A stretch of DNA of 64,000 nt from Pieris napi (GCF_905475465.1 NC_062242.1:4367501-4431500), one strand, 5' to 3'. Counted from the first letter of the stretch, positions 47,207 to 59,500 are shown. Numbers and translations: made by a program. The notes: a model not told the origin generated them from the sequence alone.

Positions 47207-47412
47207 GTCAACTTCTATTCCACGCACAGAAAAGACCTTCAAAGGAGGTACGTCTCTTGGTGAGTATCTACAAAACTCCTCTTCGTTTCGATACCATTTA
47301 ACTTGATATAAATCTTCATTTTCAAGCTCAAATATACATTTAATGACTGCAGGTTTTCCCCTCTCCACGGCGTCTGGTATTACCATGTGTGCATTTCGTA
47401 GACATAGTAAAC
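47207..47412 (-). CDS. beat-like: Beat-like exon A: N-terminal half of Ig domain 1
   Basis: The exon opens after the acceptor tatttacag with two bases that complete a split codon, then 68 codons, and ends in GAC before the donor gtgagt. It begins LLCLRNAH, followed by MVIPDAVERGKPAVIKC, which holds the first Ig cysteine. The VKWYR core tryptophan strand comes next, then EEEFCRYSPRDVPPLKVF and GIEVD at the exon end. This order (LRN, V-IP, RG, IKC, VKWY, EF-RY-P, P--KVF, G--VD) is the Beat family pattern. The open frame runs past the donor into the intron, which is read-through rather than coding. The previous exon should end in phase 1 and carry the signal peptide. I could not identify it between here and 64000. 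Confidence 0.92.
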
Positions 47413-47677
47413 CTGTAAATAATGTTCAAATTAGTTTTTTTGTATTTGAAATTTGTTTTATTATATAACTTGTTCAATTATCACACAGCGTTTAGCGAGA
47501 TTTAAAATTTTGCTCCCGCGACATGTGAACCAAGAGTTGGCCGATACTAAAATGAAACTTCGAAAATGGTTTACTTCGATGTCTTTACGACTTAAGTCAT
47601 TCAGAATTAATTACAAAAAACATCGTTCGTTCACAGAAAAAGTATTGCGTAGTTTCAATATATTTCTCATATACCTA
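47413..47677. other. Intron upstream of exon A
   Basis: No signal-peptide exon recognised; the 80-aa plus-strand ORF is a chance frame. Confidence 0.45.
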
Positions 47678-47849
47678 GTCCAGCCTTATGGTTAGAACTT
47701 ATGTTCTGTTACAAATGAAAATGCATTTTTTTTAATGAAGTAATGTAATAAAAAAAAATTATACCTACATGTTTATTAAAGTCTCAGTAAATAAAATAGC
47801 CAGCTTTGGTTTTTACACAGGCGTTTAAACTGTTTGGCCACAAATCTAT

Positions 47850-49345
47850 GGATTTACGCAATGTTTCCAATAAAAATTTCGCCACTGCTTGCTCCAAAGA
47901 TTTTTTTAAGAGAATCAATGTCGCCGTGTCGTTTAGAGCAGGTCGTGTCTTCTAAAACTGTCAATTATTTGATGTCTAAAGGGTTGAGGTCTGGGCTAGA
48001 TGAGAGCCAGTCTTCAGCTCTTATAAAGTCCGGAACGTTGGTTTCAAGCCAGGCTTGGGTAGTTCGTGCCTTGTGACCAGGTGCAGAATCCTGCTGGAAA
48101 GTCCACGATATATTTTTAAATAGTGTATTGCTGAGAGGTTTTCACAACATGATCCAAGACTGTATCTTGATACACTTTGGCTCAAGTTTTCACTCCTTTT
48201 TTCTCAAAAATTTAGTTATGTGACTCCTTGATAAGACACGCCCCACCAAACCATCACTGACGCAGGATGATGAGCAGCCTCTTTAGAACTATGAGCGTAC
48301 ACTATATCATTTTGCTTATTGTAGTGGTCTCCAATTGTGCAAATTTTTTCATCGGTAAAGAGGATATTTCTGTGCTTTTCATCTGCGTATCGCAACAGAA
48401 GGCGTTTTGATCGATCCACTCTCTTTAATTGTAAAGTTTGATTTGGAGCATGTCCTGTATATCGACGATAAGCACCAAGCTTCAGGTCTCGTTTTATAAT
48501 AGAGTCCTAGTGGGAATCTTCATTTCTCGCGATAAGATGTTTTGCTTCCTAGGGGTTTTGACGACTTCTGGCATTAGCAGCATTAAGGCTGTTAATGCTG
48601 TTACAGCACGCGGCTTTCCCGATCTTTTCTGGTCTTCGACAGACGAAGTGTTGTTGTATATGTTATTAATCTATATATATAAAAGAAAGTCGTGTTTGTT
48701 ACAACACTTATAACTCGAGAACGGCTGGACCGATTGCCATGGTTTTTGATTTGTTGGATTTGTTTTCGTCCCGAATAGCAGAATAAGCAATAAAATATCG
48801 GATAAGTTATCGAATCACAATAAATAAATTAATTAATTTTACGAATGCAAAAACCATATGGTGCCATCTGTTGACAAAACTACGCATCATTTTACGTCGA
48901 ATCGTGTCAGTTCAAGAAATTCCGATCTTGAGGTGAATGAGGAGATGCATAACCATGCTTTGATCCTGATCAAAAGATGTTGGATATCAGAAAGTGCTTA
49001 ACATGCAGTATCGCCATATTGACGCTACAGAGAAGATGCCTAATGTGTAAAACTGCCATTCTTCTTTCGCAATGGCAACCAATAAAACATTTCTGTATTT
49101 GCAAAAAAGTTGTATTAATGTAATACTTAACATTAATGAAATCCTAAAATAAGTTAAATTAAAGTAACAACGATATTATAAGGTTGTAGGGCGGAACGAA
49201 GTTAGCCAGGTCAGCTAGTAGTATGATATACGAACATACGGCTAATAACAAGCTTTTGAAGTGTCTCGAATATGACCCACGGCTCCATACCCACGTTGGG
49301 CAAGGCAATCACTGCAATCCTATTTTCTTTAACACCCCATTCTAT
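47850..49345 (-). pseudogene. DD37D transposase, split by a Helitron
   Basis: The N-terminus is at about 49345-49220: ENRIAVIALPNVGMEPWVIF, ETLQKLVISRMFVYHT, the paired helix-turn-helix. After the Helitron the linker follows (SSVEDQKRSGKPRAVTAL, about 48650), then RSKRLLLRYADEKHRNILFT with DEKI, the first Asp (48413-48330). Next come HHPASVMVWWGVSYQGVT and, after frameshifts, the second Asp in QDSAPGHKARTTQAWLE (about 48090-48040) and SSSPDLNPLD (about 48010-47980). The NPLD Asp lies 37 residues after the second one, hence DD37D. Many stops make it inactive. Confidence 0.85.
48670..49218 (+). mobile_element. Non-autonomous Helitron 2 (549 bp)
   Basis: 5' end TCTATATATATAAAAGAAAG after an A, 3' end GCCAGGTCAGCTAG before a T. 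Just inside the 3' end is the GC-rich gggcggaacgaagttagcc stretch typical of lepidopteran Helitrons. It is inserted in the transposase reading frame of the DD37D element. Confidence 0.88.
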
Positions 49346-49420
49346 ATTGTAATTTGATAATGAACACGAAAAAATATGTGAAATGGCGCAAAATCGAAAG
49401 AAGTTTTTAAAATAATATAA

Positions 49421-49682
49421 TTGACGACTCATTGGTCTAGTGGTTAGTACCCATGACTGCGGATCCATGGGTCCCGGGTTCGATCCCCGGCTGAGACGAA
49501 CATCGATGTGATGAACATTTGGTGTTGTGCTTAGGTCTTGGGTGTTTAAATATGTATTTATATGTCTATCTATAATATGTATGTATATCCGTTGCCTAGT
49601 ACCCATAACACAAGCTTCACCAGCTTAGCATGGGACTAGGTCAATTGGTGTGAATTGTCTTTATAAAAAATAAAAAAAAATA
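49421..49682 (+). mobile_element. tRNA-derived SINE, family 2
   Basis: A box TGGTCTAGTGG at 49433-49443 and B box GGTTCGATCCC at 49477-49487, spaced as in tRNA genes. The body ends gtgaattgtctttataaaaa followed by an A-rich tail. A different family from the SINE at 16391. It is inserted upstream of the DD37D transposase start. Confidence 0.9.
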
Positions 49683-49758
49683 TGTGTTCCAAATTCAAAA
49701 TAATTAAAAAGTTGAAAAAATGCTTTTTCATTTGTAACAGAACTTTAGGCCAGACTAG

Positions 49759-50185
49759 TCTATATATATAAAAATGAAACCCGTTTTTCGTTGTCACGAC
49801 ATAACATGAAAACGGCTTGACCGATTTGTCTGATTTTTCTTTTTGTTGTGTTTTTAATTGTCAGGAGAAGGTTCTTATAAAAGAAAAAAAGAAAAAAATG
49901 CGCAGAAAATTAGAAAATTTAAGAATACTTAACCACCATATAATTCGAACTTTTTGATGTAACCTTATGGCGTTTTACATTACATTGACAGAATGCGTGC
50001 TGCAAATATCGTCAAAGAGGATGTAAGAAAAATGAATAACGTTTAAAATAAATTCTTCGATCGGAGTTAATAAATAAAGCATTAGTATAATAAACACTTT
50101 GTTTCTGTAATATTTTTTAATTAATTATACCAACTTGAAATCAATATTCATAGTTAAGACAGGACAACGTCTGTCGGGTCTACTA
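49759..50185 (+). mobile_element. Non-autonomous Helitron 3 (about 427 bp)
   Basis: Starts TCTATATATATAAAAATGAA and ends near gtctgtcgggtctacta, the same family as Helitron 1 but with the terminal CTAG altered. It begins four bases outside the DD37D element. Confidence 0.8.
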
Positions 50186-51094
50186 CGGTTAGTTATAAAA
50201 ATGAAATGAAAATTTTCTCTTCTTGCAATGATTGTATAATATTGGATTAACAGCATCACACTCTTTTCTCTAATTAATTTCTTTATTCAATCACCAAATA
50301 GCGATTTTTATCTTCGGAATTCCAATAAAACTCTTTATTTAAGCGCTGCTAGATTTAGTATGCAAAATTACTCCCTAGTTTATCGTGTGAATAAATTCCT
50401 TTACATAGTGAATGATTTCTTTGAAACATGCATTTCGCAACGTCACGTAGTTATTTCGTATTTTAGAATACAACCAGTTTTTTTTACAGACAATCGACTA
50501 CATATATATATATACGCTTAGGCAGATCGTACAGAAAACCGAAGATACAATTTACTATGCCTAGGGTTTGTAGACTATGAAAATGCGTTCGATCCCATTG
50601 AGACGTGCTGTGTTGAGATAGTGATCTCTATGTAGTGACATAGATGCCGTATTTTCATTTTTTTATGAGGTTTCAGACAGTGCGATGTAATATCCCCCAA
50701 ACTTTTACCGCTGCCATGTAAAATGCCTTCAAACTCTTTTATTGGAACGACCGAGGTCTTATTACTTATAACATTTTAATAATTACACTTAAAAATAATG
50801 AAAGAATTTTTATTATTATAACAATAAAGCTTTAAAATCTCGACTGATTTTTATTGATTTATCCTGATTGAATTGTCATAAACGTTGTTGTTGATTGTTT
50901 ACTTTTGCGATGTTCAGAAATGTATGAACACTGAAATAAATCTCAACTATAGTTTCTTGCCCATTCTTCTCCACACGAAACTACCTTTTGGAAGGGGCAA
51001 CTAAAATCTTCTGTATTTTGTTTGACGTTCAAAAGTGCCAATTTAGGTGGTCTAATTGAAATAAATGTTTTGACTTTTGACTTTTTATAACCAA
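50186..51094. other. Spacer
   Basis: AT-rich; a short (TA)n near 50504. Nothing else recognised. Confidence 0.4.
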
Positions 51095-51319
51095 CTAGCA
51101 AACTCGGCGAACTCCGTTTCGCCACCAGATGGCTTCGTTTTATATAACATTTCGTTTGGTGATCCCGCTTTTCTGTTGAAATTTTTCCTGAATTTTCTTT
51201 GCTATAAACCTCACGGAGCCCGAGACCTTTCCAACGAATGCAAAACCGTGGAAATCGGTTCGTGCGTTCTGGAGTTATAGCGTCAGGGAGGAAAACCCGA
51301 CTTATTTTTATATAGTAGA
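51095..51319 (-). mobile_element. Non-autonomous Helitron 4 (225 bp)
   Basis: On the minus strand it starts TCTACTATATAAAAATAAGT, followed by cgggttttcctccctgacgc, and ends gaacggagttcgccgagttt then gCTAG. Both ends are those of a widespread lepidopteran Helitron family distinct from Helitrons 1-3. The overlapping ORFs are shadows. Confidence 0.88.
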
Positions 51320-51958
51320 TGTGTAGCGACGTACATATACGTATTAAACGAAATTGTGTTTGAAACCTACTTTTTAATTTCAAAACTAAATCTTTATCTC
51401 GTATCGCCCCTTAAATAAATTGTATTATAATTATGATTGATATCAAATAAATAATAATAGTGTTTTTAACATTTAGCTTTAGGCCTAATCGTTTATTTTA
51501 TTAACCTAACATATATGTCTTTATAATTACGTTTCATCACACAATGTAATTGGATCAACTCACGTTAAGAACCTTATTGTAAAAATCATACGTTACGTAC
51601 ATTTTGTAATCTTTACACAAGAGATAATTTGTTACTTTCTTAGATGTAAAGTGGAATGTATAATGTATGTATGGAAATTTTTATTTTATGATGTACGGGT
51701 TCTTGTTAAATAAGATCGGACCGACGGGTTTAAAATAAAATGCACTTTTGCAGCAAATAAAATAAATAGTTGTCGTTTTTGTTCAGAGTTCAGTCTAAGA
51801 AGACTATACACCTCTTTAGCAAAATTATGTCACATTTATTAATACAAATAGTAGGTACGTTTCTACCCCTTGGTACCGAAGCTACAACCACTACTAACAC
51901 ATCACAAATTTATTCATATTGTATGGGTTATTGCATATCACAACTTTTATAACGTAAT
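51320..51958. other. Spacer
   Basis: Nothing recognised. Confidence 0.4.
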
Positions 51959-53396
51959 GGCCGATTTCCATTATTTTAGTGTTTAGCCATCTTTAAAAAT
52001 CAAAAAACACGCAAGCGTTTCACGGCACTTATGTACTCTCCTAAAGATTTTACTAAATTACGTGTTAGACCAGTGCAGATAGCCTTTAAAATAAATAAAA
52101 AGTGAAAAAAATTACAGTAGGATGAAACCCATTAGAAAAGCAGGGGAATATGATCAAAATGAAAGGAAAAATAAATTACGGTCGATCTGAGGTCGGGAAG
52201 GGTAGGGGGGGGAGTTTTAAGGGTAAAAAACGGTTTATCTCGATTTCCGGCAAAACTACAAGTCCTATCGAAGAAAGTTAAATGGCAAAGTTGGAGGTAA
52301 TAAAAAGATCTAAAACTTTTGTATTCACACATTTTTCACATAACCTCAAAATTTATGTGAAAAATTCAAAAAACCAAGTTTTTGGTTTTTTATTTTTATC
52401 TTTAACAAAAATATTTTTTTTTTAACGAAATTTGGTGAAAACTTACCTTTCTATGTCCCAAATACACTGTAATTTATTTGATTAAAAATATTTATTTGTT
52501 CACCTTATTTTGAATTAATATCGAAAAAACACCCGTAAGTAAACACAAGTAAGGAAGGGGATGACAGGTCTGGGCGTTACTGCATACGATTTTTTGCGTT
52601 TTCTGAGAAGATTTACTATGGTAATATATATAAATTTTTTAACCATAGGAAAGTAGAGATTTCAACGAACTGAAAGCACACTAACTTTTTGAAAAAAGCT
52701 GAAATTTTGACGTCAGAATTTTCGATTGAAAATTAGGGTGTTTTTTCGATATTAATTCAAAATAAGGTGAACAAATAAATATTTTTAATCAAATAAATTA
52801 CAGTGTATTTGGGACATAGAAAGGTAAGTTTTCACCAAATTTCGTTAAAAAAAAAATATTTTTGTTAAAGATAAAAATAAAAAACCAAAAACTTGGTTTT
52901 TTGAATTTTTCACATAAATTTTGAGGTTATGTGAAAAATGTGTGAATACAAAAGTTTTAGATCTTTTTATTACCTCCAACTTTGCCATTTAACTTTCTTC
53001 GATAGGACTTGTAGTTTTGCCGGAAATCGAGATAAACCGTTTTTTACCCTTAAAACTCCCCCCCCTACCCTTCCCGACCTCAGATCGACCGTAATTTATT
53101 TTTCCTTTCATTTTGATCATATTCCCCTGCTTTTCTAATGGGTTTCATCCTACTGTAATTTTTTTAGGTTTCAAAAATTATCGGCACTGGTCTATGTTTA
53201 CACACAACGAGGGAAGATCTCGGGGGGTGCGCGGCCGCGGGAGGGGTATCACTTGAAACAAAAATAAAAAGCGATTCTATTTTGATTCAACTTGAAAGTC
53301 AAGTAGAACCGTACTAAAGCAAGTAGCGTTTACATGTTTCAACTAAAGTACTATCCTAAAGCACTCTCCTAAACACTAAAATAATGTAAATCGGCC
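51959..53396. mobile_element. Fold-back element with long inverted arms (1438 bp)
   Basis: Outer inverted repeats of 28 bp (GGCCGATTTCCATTATTTTA at 51959; complement ends 53396; one mismatch). Inner arms of about 427 bp (52108-52534 and 52736-53162) are almost identical reverse complements without any indel, around a 201-bp spacer. Identical 66-aa ORFs fall in both arms only because of this symmetry. The arms contain further small hairpins. No transposase; the superfamily is unknown. A partial relative is at 40171-40690. Confidence 0.9.
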
Positions 53397-53689
53397 TTAA
53401 GACTTAATACGGCGCCTGAGGGATCGGCACTCGCAATTGCGGTTACGGCAACAAATCGACTGAGGTCAAAAGGTATGAAGACCGGGACTCTTTTCCCTAA
53501 CATACCAACTATTACGATATTTCGCTTCTTTTCGCACCAATATTATTATAAGGCCTTTATTGCTAACACCCAGTATAATATATATAAACACTTGTTTAAG
53601 TTACATAACCTAACTTTACTGATACGGGTATATCATAAACTCTTTTGCTTGATTTATAATTTGATACATTTTAGTCTATAGTTATTTTG

Positions 53690-54085
53690 GGCTGGCGATC
53701 TGAGTGAGTTGTTGCCCCACATATTTTTATGGTGCCACTGGCGGTATTGTTTTGTACCGGGTTGTGCAGCTCTCTCAAAAATGGTTGAGCTGCATGAGCT
53801 ATTCGGGGCATGCTTGCCGTCTGCTGGCACAGGCTTGCTCAGATCGATCTGGTTCTTTCTTCCAAAGACCAGTCCAGTAAATACTCTGCATTTGTTATCA
53901 CAAATTTATTAATTTATTATTGTATTATCTGGACTATAAAAGAGACTAAGACCCCCGAGTTTGTTTCGACATTTCTTCTCAGGGCAGTCAGTTAGGAAAT
54001 GTCGACTTCATCTAGTTTAGGAAGACATTGTAAAAGTGATTTATATAGTCCTACTTGCAAGAATAAACTATTTCATTTCATTTCA
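53690..54085 (+). repeat. Possible retroelement 3' end
   Basis: Ends agaataaactatttcatttc atttcat, a tail form I associate with lepidopteran retroelements; the stretch is more GC-rich than its surroundings. No protein motif. Its 67-aa ORF is not convincing. Confidence 0.35.
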
Positions 54086-56439
54086 TCAGATGTGCCGGTT
54101 TTGGTGATCAGCGTGACCTGTGGCACATAGGCCAGCTGCTTGCATTATTTTCGAATGTTAGCTCTTCTTGTCCAAGTTGTATCCTATTATCTTTATATCG
54201 TGTGCCCATATCTTTCTCTAACGTCGCATGCAAAAATTATTAATGGAACAATTCATTGTATTTTTATTATATAGAAGTTTGTAATAATTATTGCGAGCAA
54301 ACGGTTTATCAGATTTGATTCAAATGTTGCAAATCGTTTCAGGTCGCTGAACCCTTACATCTAAAGAAGGGATATGAAGATCATATGGCACTATTTTTTG
54401 GAAGTCGGTACTTCGACGTATAAGAGTTTTATGGCCTATTTTGGTCTATAAAGATAGGCTTTAGTAATTCGCAACTTTTTGTGAATTATCTATATAACTG
54501 GAACTATAATCATTATTATTATTATATGTATAACACATGCCTCCATATATAGGTTAATAAACCATCTTAATATCGAAAATAACTTTTAATCGGCAATTGT
54601 TTCAAGTGTGTCCATAATAATCTGTGAAAAAATTCGTTAACTGAAATCGTTATATAGTTATATCATATAATTATATTACTGTGATAAACACCTTATCAAA
54701 CGCGTCTTGTCGTTTTTAATTATTTATTTATAAACTTTTCATTACAATAATAAAAGTTTATTTGGCTAAGAATCCTATCAATGTCAAATAAAAATAAACA
54801 ATGTTGAATTGACCTTTCCATGACCTCAGTAACATAATAACAATAAAATACAAATAATACATAAATTCACAATCCACAGTTCATTTATTTCCAACACACA
54901 AATTTACTTAACTTTGTTTCCGGAAACTTACGATTAATATTTCAAAAGAAAATACTTTCTCTAAAACGATAAATAAATGACATAAGGTTTCAGAATTTTC
55001 AGGCTTTCCGAGTTTGTGTACCGTTTAAAACCACAATTTTAAGGAAAACGCGACACCTAATTAGAACACTTTTTTTTCTGCCGCAAATTTACCATGCATC
55101 TATAACTTTTAGGTACCAAACCAACAATCATCTTAAAATTATCATTTTCAACTGCCCAAATTAGACAATTATCAGTCTGAATCAGTGATTAATAATTATT
55201 AAAATATAAACAGCTTTTTGCAAGGTTACTTATATTATTTGGGCAAAAAGTTGTAGAGGAATTCTAATATTATTATTTTTTTGTTAATAGCTTTATTCAT
55301 ACAGGTATCCAAGTACAATTATTAACGTCAACAGCATATTGCATTATTAGTTAAAAGCACTGACTGAGCAGAATTACATCGAATTACAAACATTAGTAAT
55401 AAACAGGACCTGACGACAGATAGGCCTAGGATATGCGCGTTACGTTTGATTGTGATGTAATTGTTATTGGTACTGCTGATGCGGTATCTAGTCCAATAAC
55501 CAACACGCGACGGGGACCGACAACTAGATCGTGTCCGATGTCGCATGTGCCACTTCTCATCTCCCAGAGAATTTTTTGAACATCGTTTTTCCCTGTGTTC
55601 CTTTAAGGTTTTAAACTAATAATAATAATAGTTATTACAAGTGACAGTTATATATACTATTATAAATAAATAATTGTCTTACTTCTGTTTAGGGAAAATG
55701 CTAGTTTGTGTGAGACTGATGCCTGCTAAAGGTAAGAGTACCTGTGTTACAGGTCATCAGGCCTCCACCACTTCCGATCGACGACTACTAACTAAAGCAT
55801 TTTTAATTTCTCATGAATGAATAGCTTTACAAATCTTATTCAATGATAGTACTAAATAATCATGTTCATATTTTTCCTAACAATTCCATAATATTTATAT
55901 TTTTGTCAATGTTATTTTCAACCTAGAATAAGAATTAGATTTTCGTACTCGACAGTTTGACAACAACCTTCTTCAAATATATCAATAAAAGGACGATACA
56001 AATAAAACAGAAACTAATAAAAAATTAAAGGGAATTTTCATGCAAACCTAGAAACGTTTAATTTCTGCTACAATATGCATTGTATTCAGTTATGGTTGTT
56101 ATTTTTATTTTGATGCTACAGAATTGTATTTTATTCGGTAAATATATGCTTTGCTTAAATGTATTTTATACCTATACTTTATGTACGAAAGAAGATTCTT
56201 ATAATATAACTTCATTTTACTACGTGCTATTAGTATATTATAATATTTAATATTACCTTGTGTTGTGAGAAAAAAAATAGCTATTCTTAAAACTACACTT
56301 TTATTTGCTGAAAACATTGTTTATTAACTAGTAAACCGTCTCTATCTACTGAGCACAAATTTTCATATATTTATAACCACATTTTATGCACTGTAACGAA
56401 ATTGTATATTAACATTATTTAAGTTTTGTTAAAGCACTA
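54086..56439. other. AT-rich stretch without a gene
   Basis: Nothing supported; an (AAT)n run near 55617. Confidence 0.4.
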
Positions 56440-56550
56440 CAAAATCCCTGCGCTACGGCGTAGCGCGTATTGCGACGGTCTCGAGGCGACTAACGCTGTC
56501 TACACTGGCCGACGCCGCGTAGCGCAGCGTCACCCTAGAAGCATCGTCTT
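56440..56550. repeat. GC-rich inverted-repeat fragment
   Basis: ctgcgctacggcgtagcgcg at 56447 and cgccgcgtagcgcagcgtc at 56510-56528 are partly complementary. It stands out in AT-rich DNA and is probably the core of an old MITE. Confidence 0.45.
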
Positions 56551-59500
56551 GTTTAACTCTCAGTTATTAAACACACACATGTGTGTTTATGTTATTGTTT
56601 TAGCTAATTATTTAATTACATCAATTTATATCTAAAACAGTTGAATGTTTTTTCATTTCGAACCTTTGATTTTAAAAATATGTTTTAACACAAAAAGTTC
56701 TTTCATTAGCAGTTTTGTTTATTCTGCAGTATACTACTACCTAACTTATAACAACATTTAAATTCAGTATAATAAATTCCGAACAGTTAAATCAAAGTCC
56801 AAAGACCTTTTTGAAATAGCTAAAGATTTATCTAACTACAGTGAACTAGAAGACATTATCATTTGAATGTAAAAAATTTACCGTCGTGGATTCTGTGACG
56901 TAAAAATGTTACGTTTAGCATTCCAACTTTTACAAATATGTATATATATTTTTTGTTATGAATTTGTGTGATAGAGCAGCGTTTTAATCTATGAAGAACC
57001 AAGTTGAGTTTTTATAGTATTTCTTCTTTCGGTGGTATAAAAATGAAATAAGTTAAAAATATATAAAAATTCTCAACCCCTTATTCATAAAAAATATAGT
57101 AGTCTTATTGCACCGTTTAAACGAAAGTACCTCTGTCCCTTTAACACAATTTGACAAAAAAAAGACGAAAGAGTACTTAAGTTAAAATAGTGCAATTACA
57201 TCAGTGTAGTGTTTTGTTTTCATGGAAGCATCAATTAAATACATTAAAAAAAGTTAGTAATACAAATACTTTAACGTTAAGAAAACCGTAGGTAAATGAG
57301 TTTTATTCTTACTTCCCTTCGAAATTAGAATATAAATTCTGTAATAAAATACGTATTTAATTCAATAAATCGTGAACAATACATAGATACGTAACTGCGC
57401 TGGCTTCATTACACGCATATCAATTATCAGGTGATATATTTATATTTCTACTGAATTATTTGGAATAAGTAAAATAGAACTTTGTAAATGTATATTATTT
57501 TACCATAAATTAATTTAATTGGTTTCATTAGTTATTTAAATTATAATAATTAATTCTCGTTATTGCTACACAATGCTACTGGGAGGTAATATACTCCTGA
57601 AATTATTATAGTTCTGACTCGATCCTAGGATACGTGTTAATCATGTAACCTGTTTTTGTCAATAAATAATATTATTATATCATAGAAAGTATTTGTCCTT
57701 TAATGGCGAATTGCGCAGTTTTAGTTTAAGGCTTAAGAACCACGTAAATGTCTACAGTTCTGGCCCTCGGCATCAAGAAGATAACGATAAACTTTCGATA
57801 AAATGCTTATTTATTTTGAGCTCGTATTCTTTAGAATCACAGTGTAGTGAAAAGTAAATTAAAACAGTAAAAGCTTTTGTGCTAATGTAGATCGTTATTA
57901 AAAGACTGTCGTTTGTATTTTTAAGACAATACATGTGTTAGAATAAAACTGTTTATTAGCCTCTTTATGCAAAATCACTGTATCAACAAAAAAACTTTAA
58001 CTGTCTGAAATGGTTCTTTACAAACAATAAGGTCATTATTGTAATGATACTTTAATTTCTTATGACTTTTAAAAAGTATAAAATATTTTAAATTACTAAA
58101 TTTTAACTTAGCTTCATATAATGAAATATTTAATGACATCTTTATATGGAACAAGGTCTACTCTACTTATCACGAATACGTTCGTTTAATGAGGTTCTAA
58201 TGAGACCGTATATTATGTTAGAAGGACCAGGACTGATTTATATTGATAATATCAAAGATCTTGCAATGTTGATGTTTCTCAGAAGATAGATGTTTGTATC
58301 CTATATATATTAAAGTGGCAAGATATGGGTACTACTCGTCTGAGCTCGACTTGAACAGTCAAGCGGTTAATAAACAGACAATTCACATGAAAAATAACTA
58401 ATAATTTTTACGCAATAATCCTTAGCAAAGACGCTTGGATTTTGCCAAGCTATATAGGCTGTAGCGCAGTGGTGATGTTGGCAAAAGATAGGACAAAGGT
58501 ATAACTAATTATATAAAAAAATATATATGTTTATGAATAATTCTTAATTAAATTAAAAGAATTATTTTTATATTGAGACTTGTAACCATCACCTAACGAG
58601 GTGAGGACAAAATATCTTACATCGATAAAGTATCAAAATGGAAAATGAAATCCAATGATTTAATATGTCGTTATTATTTTGCCTATATTTAATGAGAATC
58701 TGTCTCACAAAGCAGCAACATTTACTCGTATATAGTAGTAGGCTGATATGGTCCGATAATAATTTGCCTTTGAAAACAGTTTCTATCATGATATCATTTC
58801 AGTCCTTATATATATTGTCTATATAACTATTTTTTTATATTATTAATACAAATTATACGTATATAGATTAATAAATAAAATATTGAGTTATTATTTTGTG
58901 TATTAGGTATATTGCATTCTTTCATTACATTAGGATTAGGACTATTTCGCGCTAATATTTGGCCTAAATATAATCGTAATATTACTTTTTCATTTCAAAT
59001 AACGATTTAGTGACCGAAATCCGCCTCCTTGTAAAAACAATACTTGGACACATATCTTGAAGTTATGTTTCTAGTAGTGTGTCGTTCACTAATTAACAAG
59101 GGGATTGTAATATCCCGACCATTTCCATTATACTGTATTTATGTAAATAATTAATATCGATGACGTAAATTCATTGTTTGACCTTACCATTCACAATATA
59201 CACACGGAATACAATATATTATTACAAAAGTATTTGAAAAATTTATTAGTAAGGCGTGTAAGTTAAAATCAGTATCTCCACGACGAAGGGCCAATTTCTT
59301 CGACATCCAATTTTTATTAATTTAAAGAAAATATTCATAATTCTAATAACGCTAACGAAACCACAATTATACAAGAACAGAGTGTCTTTTACTAATTAAA
59401 TACTGTAATAGTGTTATTGGACACTTGCTTATGTTAAGACAGGAGACAATCCTTTAAAAAAAATATATATTTACCCAAATTCAAACAATAAACACTGTTA

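Larger units (their letters stand above)
12832..47412 (-). other. beat-like: Beaten path (Beat) family gene, five internal exons
   Basis: Gene-level entry for five coding exons on the minus strand, in transcript order 47207-47412, 41110-41242, 20045-20178, 19333-19452 and 12832-12976. All four introns begin GT and end AG and keep one open frame (junction phases 0, 1, 0, 0) over 738 coding bases. The product has two consecutive Ig domains with the Beat signatures VKWYRNEEEF, YTCEVSADAPSFF and a closing IRCSAAIYSIYFRSHE. Beat proteins are secreted or membrane-anchored neuronal recognition proteins; in Drosophila several bind Sidestep-family receptors and control motor-axon guidance. Intron lengths are 5,964, 20,931, 592 and 6,356 bases, and the longest holds the BEL/Pao nest. 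The exons are intact, so this looks like a functional gene. The signal-peptide exon and any exon after 12832 were not found. The family is clear; the exact paralogue is not. Confidence 0.9.
47678..49755 (-). mobile_element. Tc1/mariner element, DD37D (maT-like) type, carrying two insertions
   Basis: Outer repeats GTCCAGCCT...GTTCTGTTACAAATGAAAA at 47678 and the corresponding complement ending at 49755, both next to TA (47676-47677 and 49756-49757). Inside are transposase pieces on the minus strand, a Helitron (48670-49218) and a SINE (49421-49682). Without them the element is about 1.27 kb, the usual size. Confidence 0.85.

Noticed and set aside
47195..47386. 63-aa ORF as a small gene
   Set aside because: It is Beat exon A minus its first codons plus four intronic codons.
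47834..48076. 80-aa plus-strand ORF
   Set aside because: It is antisense to the decayed DD37D transposase.
52132..53138. Two identical 66-aa ORFs on opposite strands (52132-52332 and 52938-53138) as a duplicated gene
   Set aside because: They are the same DNA in the two arms of a fold-back element, lie across internal hairpins and show no protein-like conservation beyond the DNA identity.
55328..55546. Candidate Beat signal-peptide exon (hydrophobic CLLLMFVI run, minus strand)
   Set aside because: The hydrophobic run lies far from the ATG behind an Arg/Ser-rich segment, and no GT donor in phase 1 follows.
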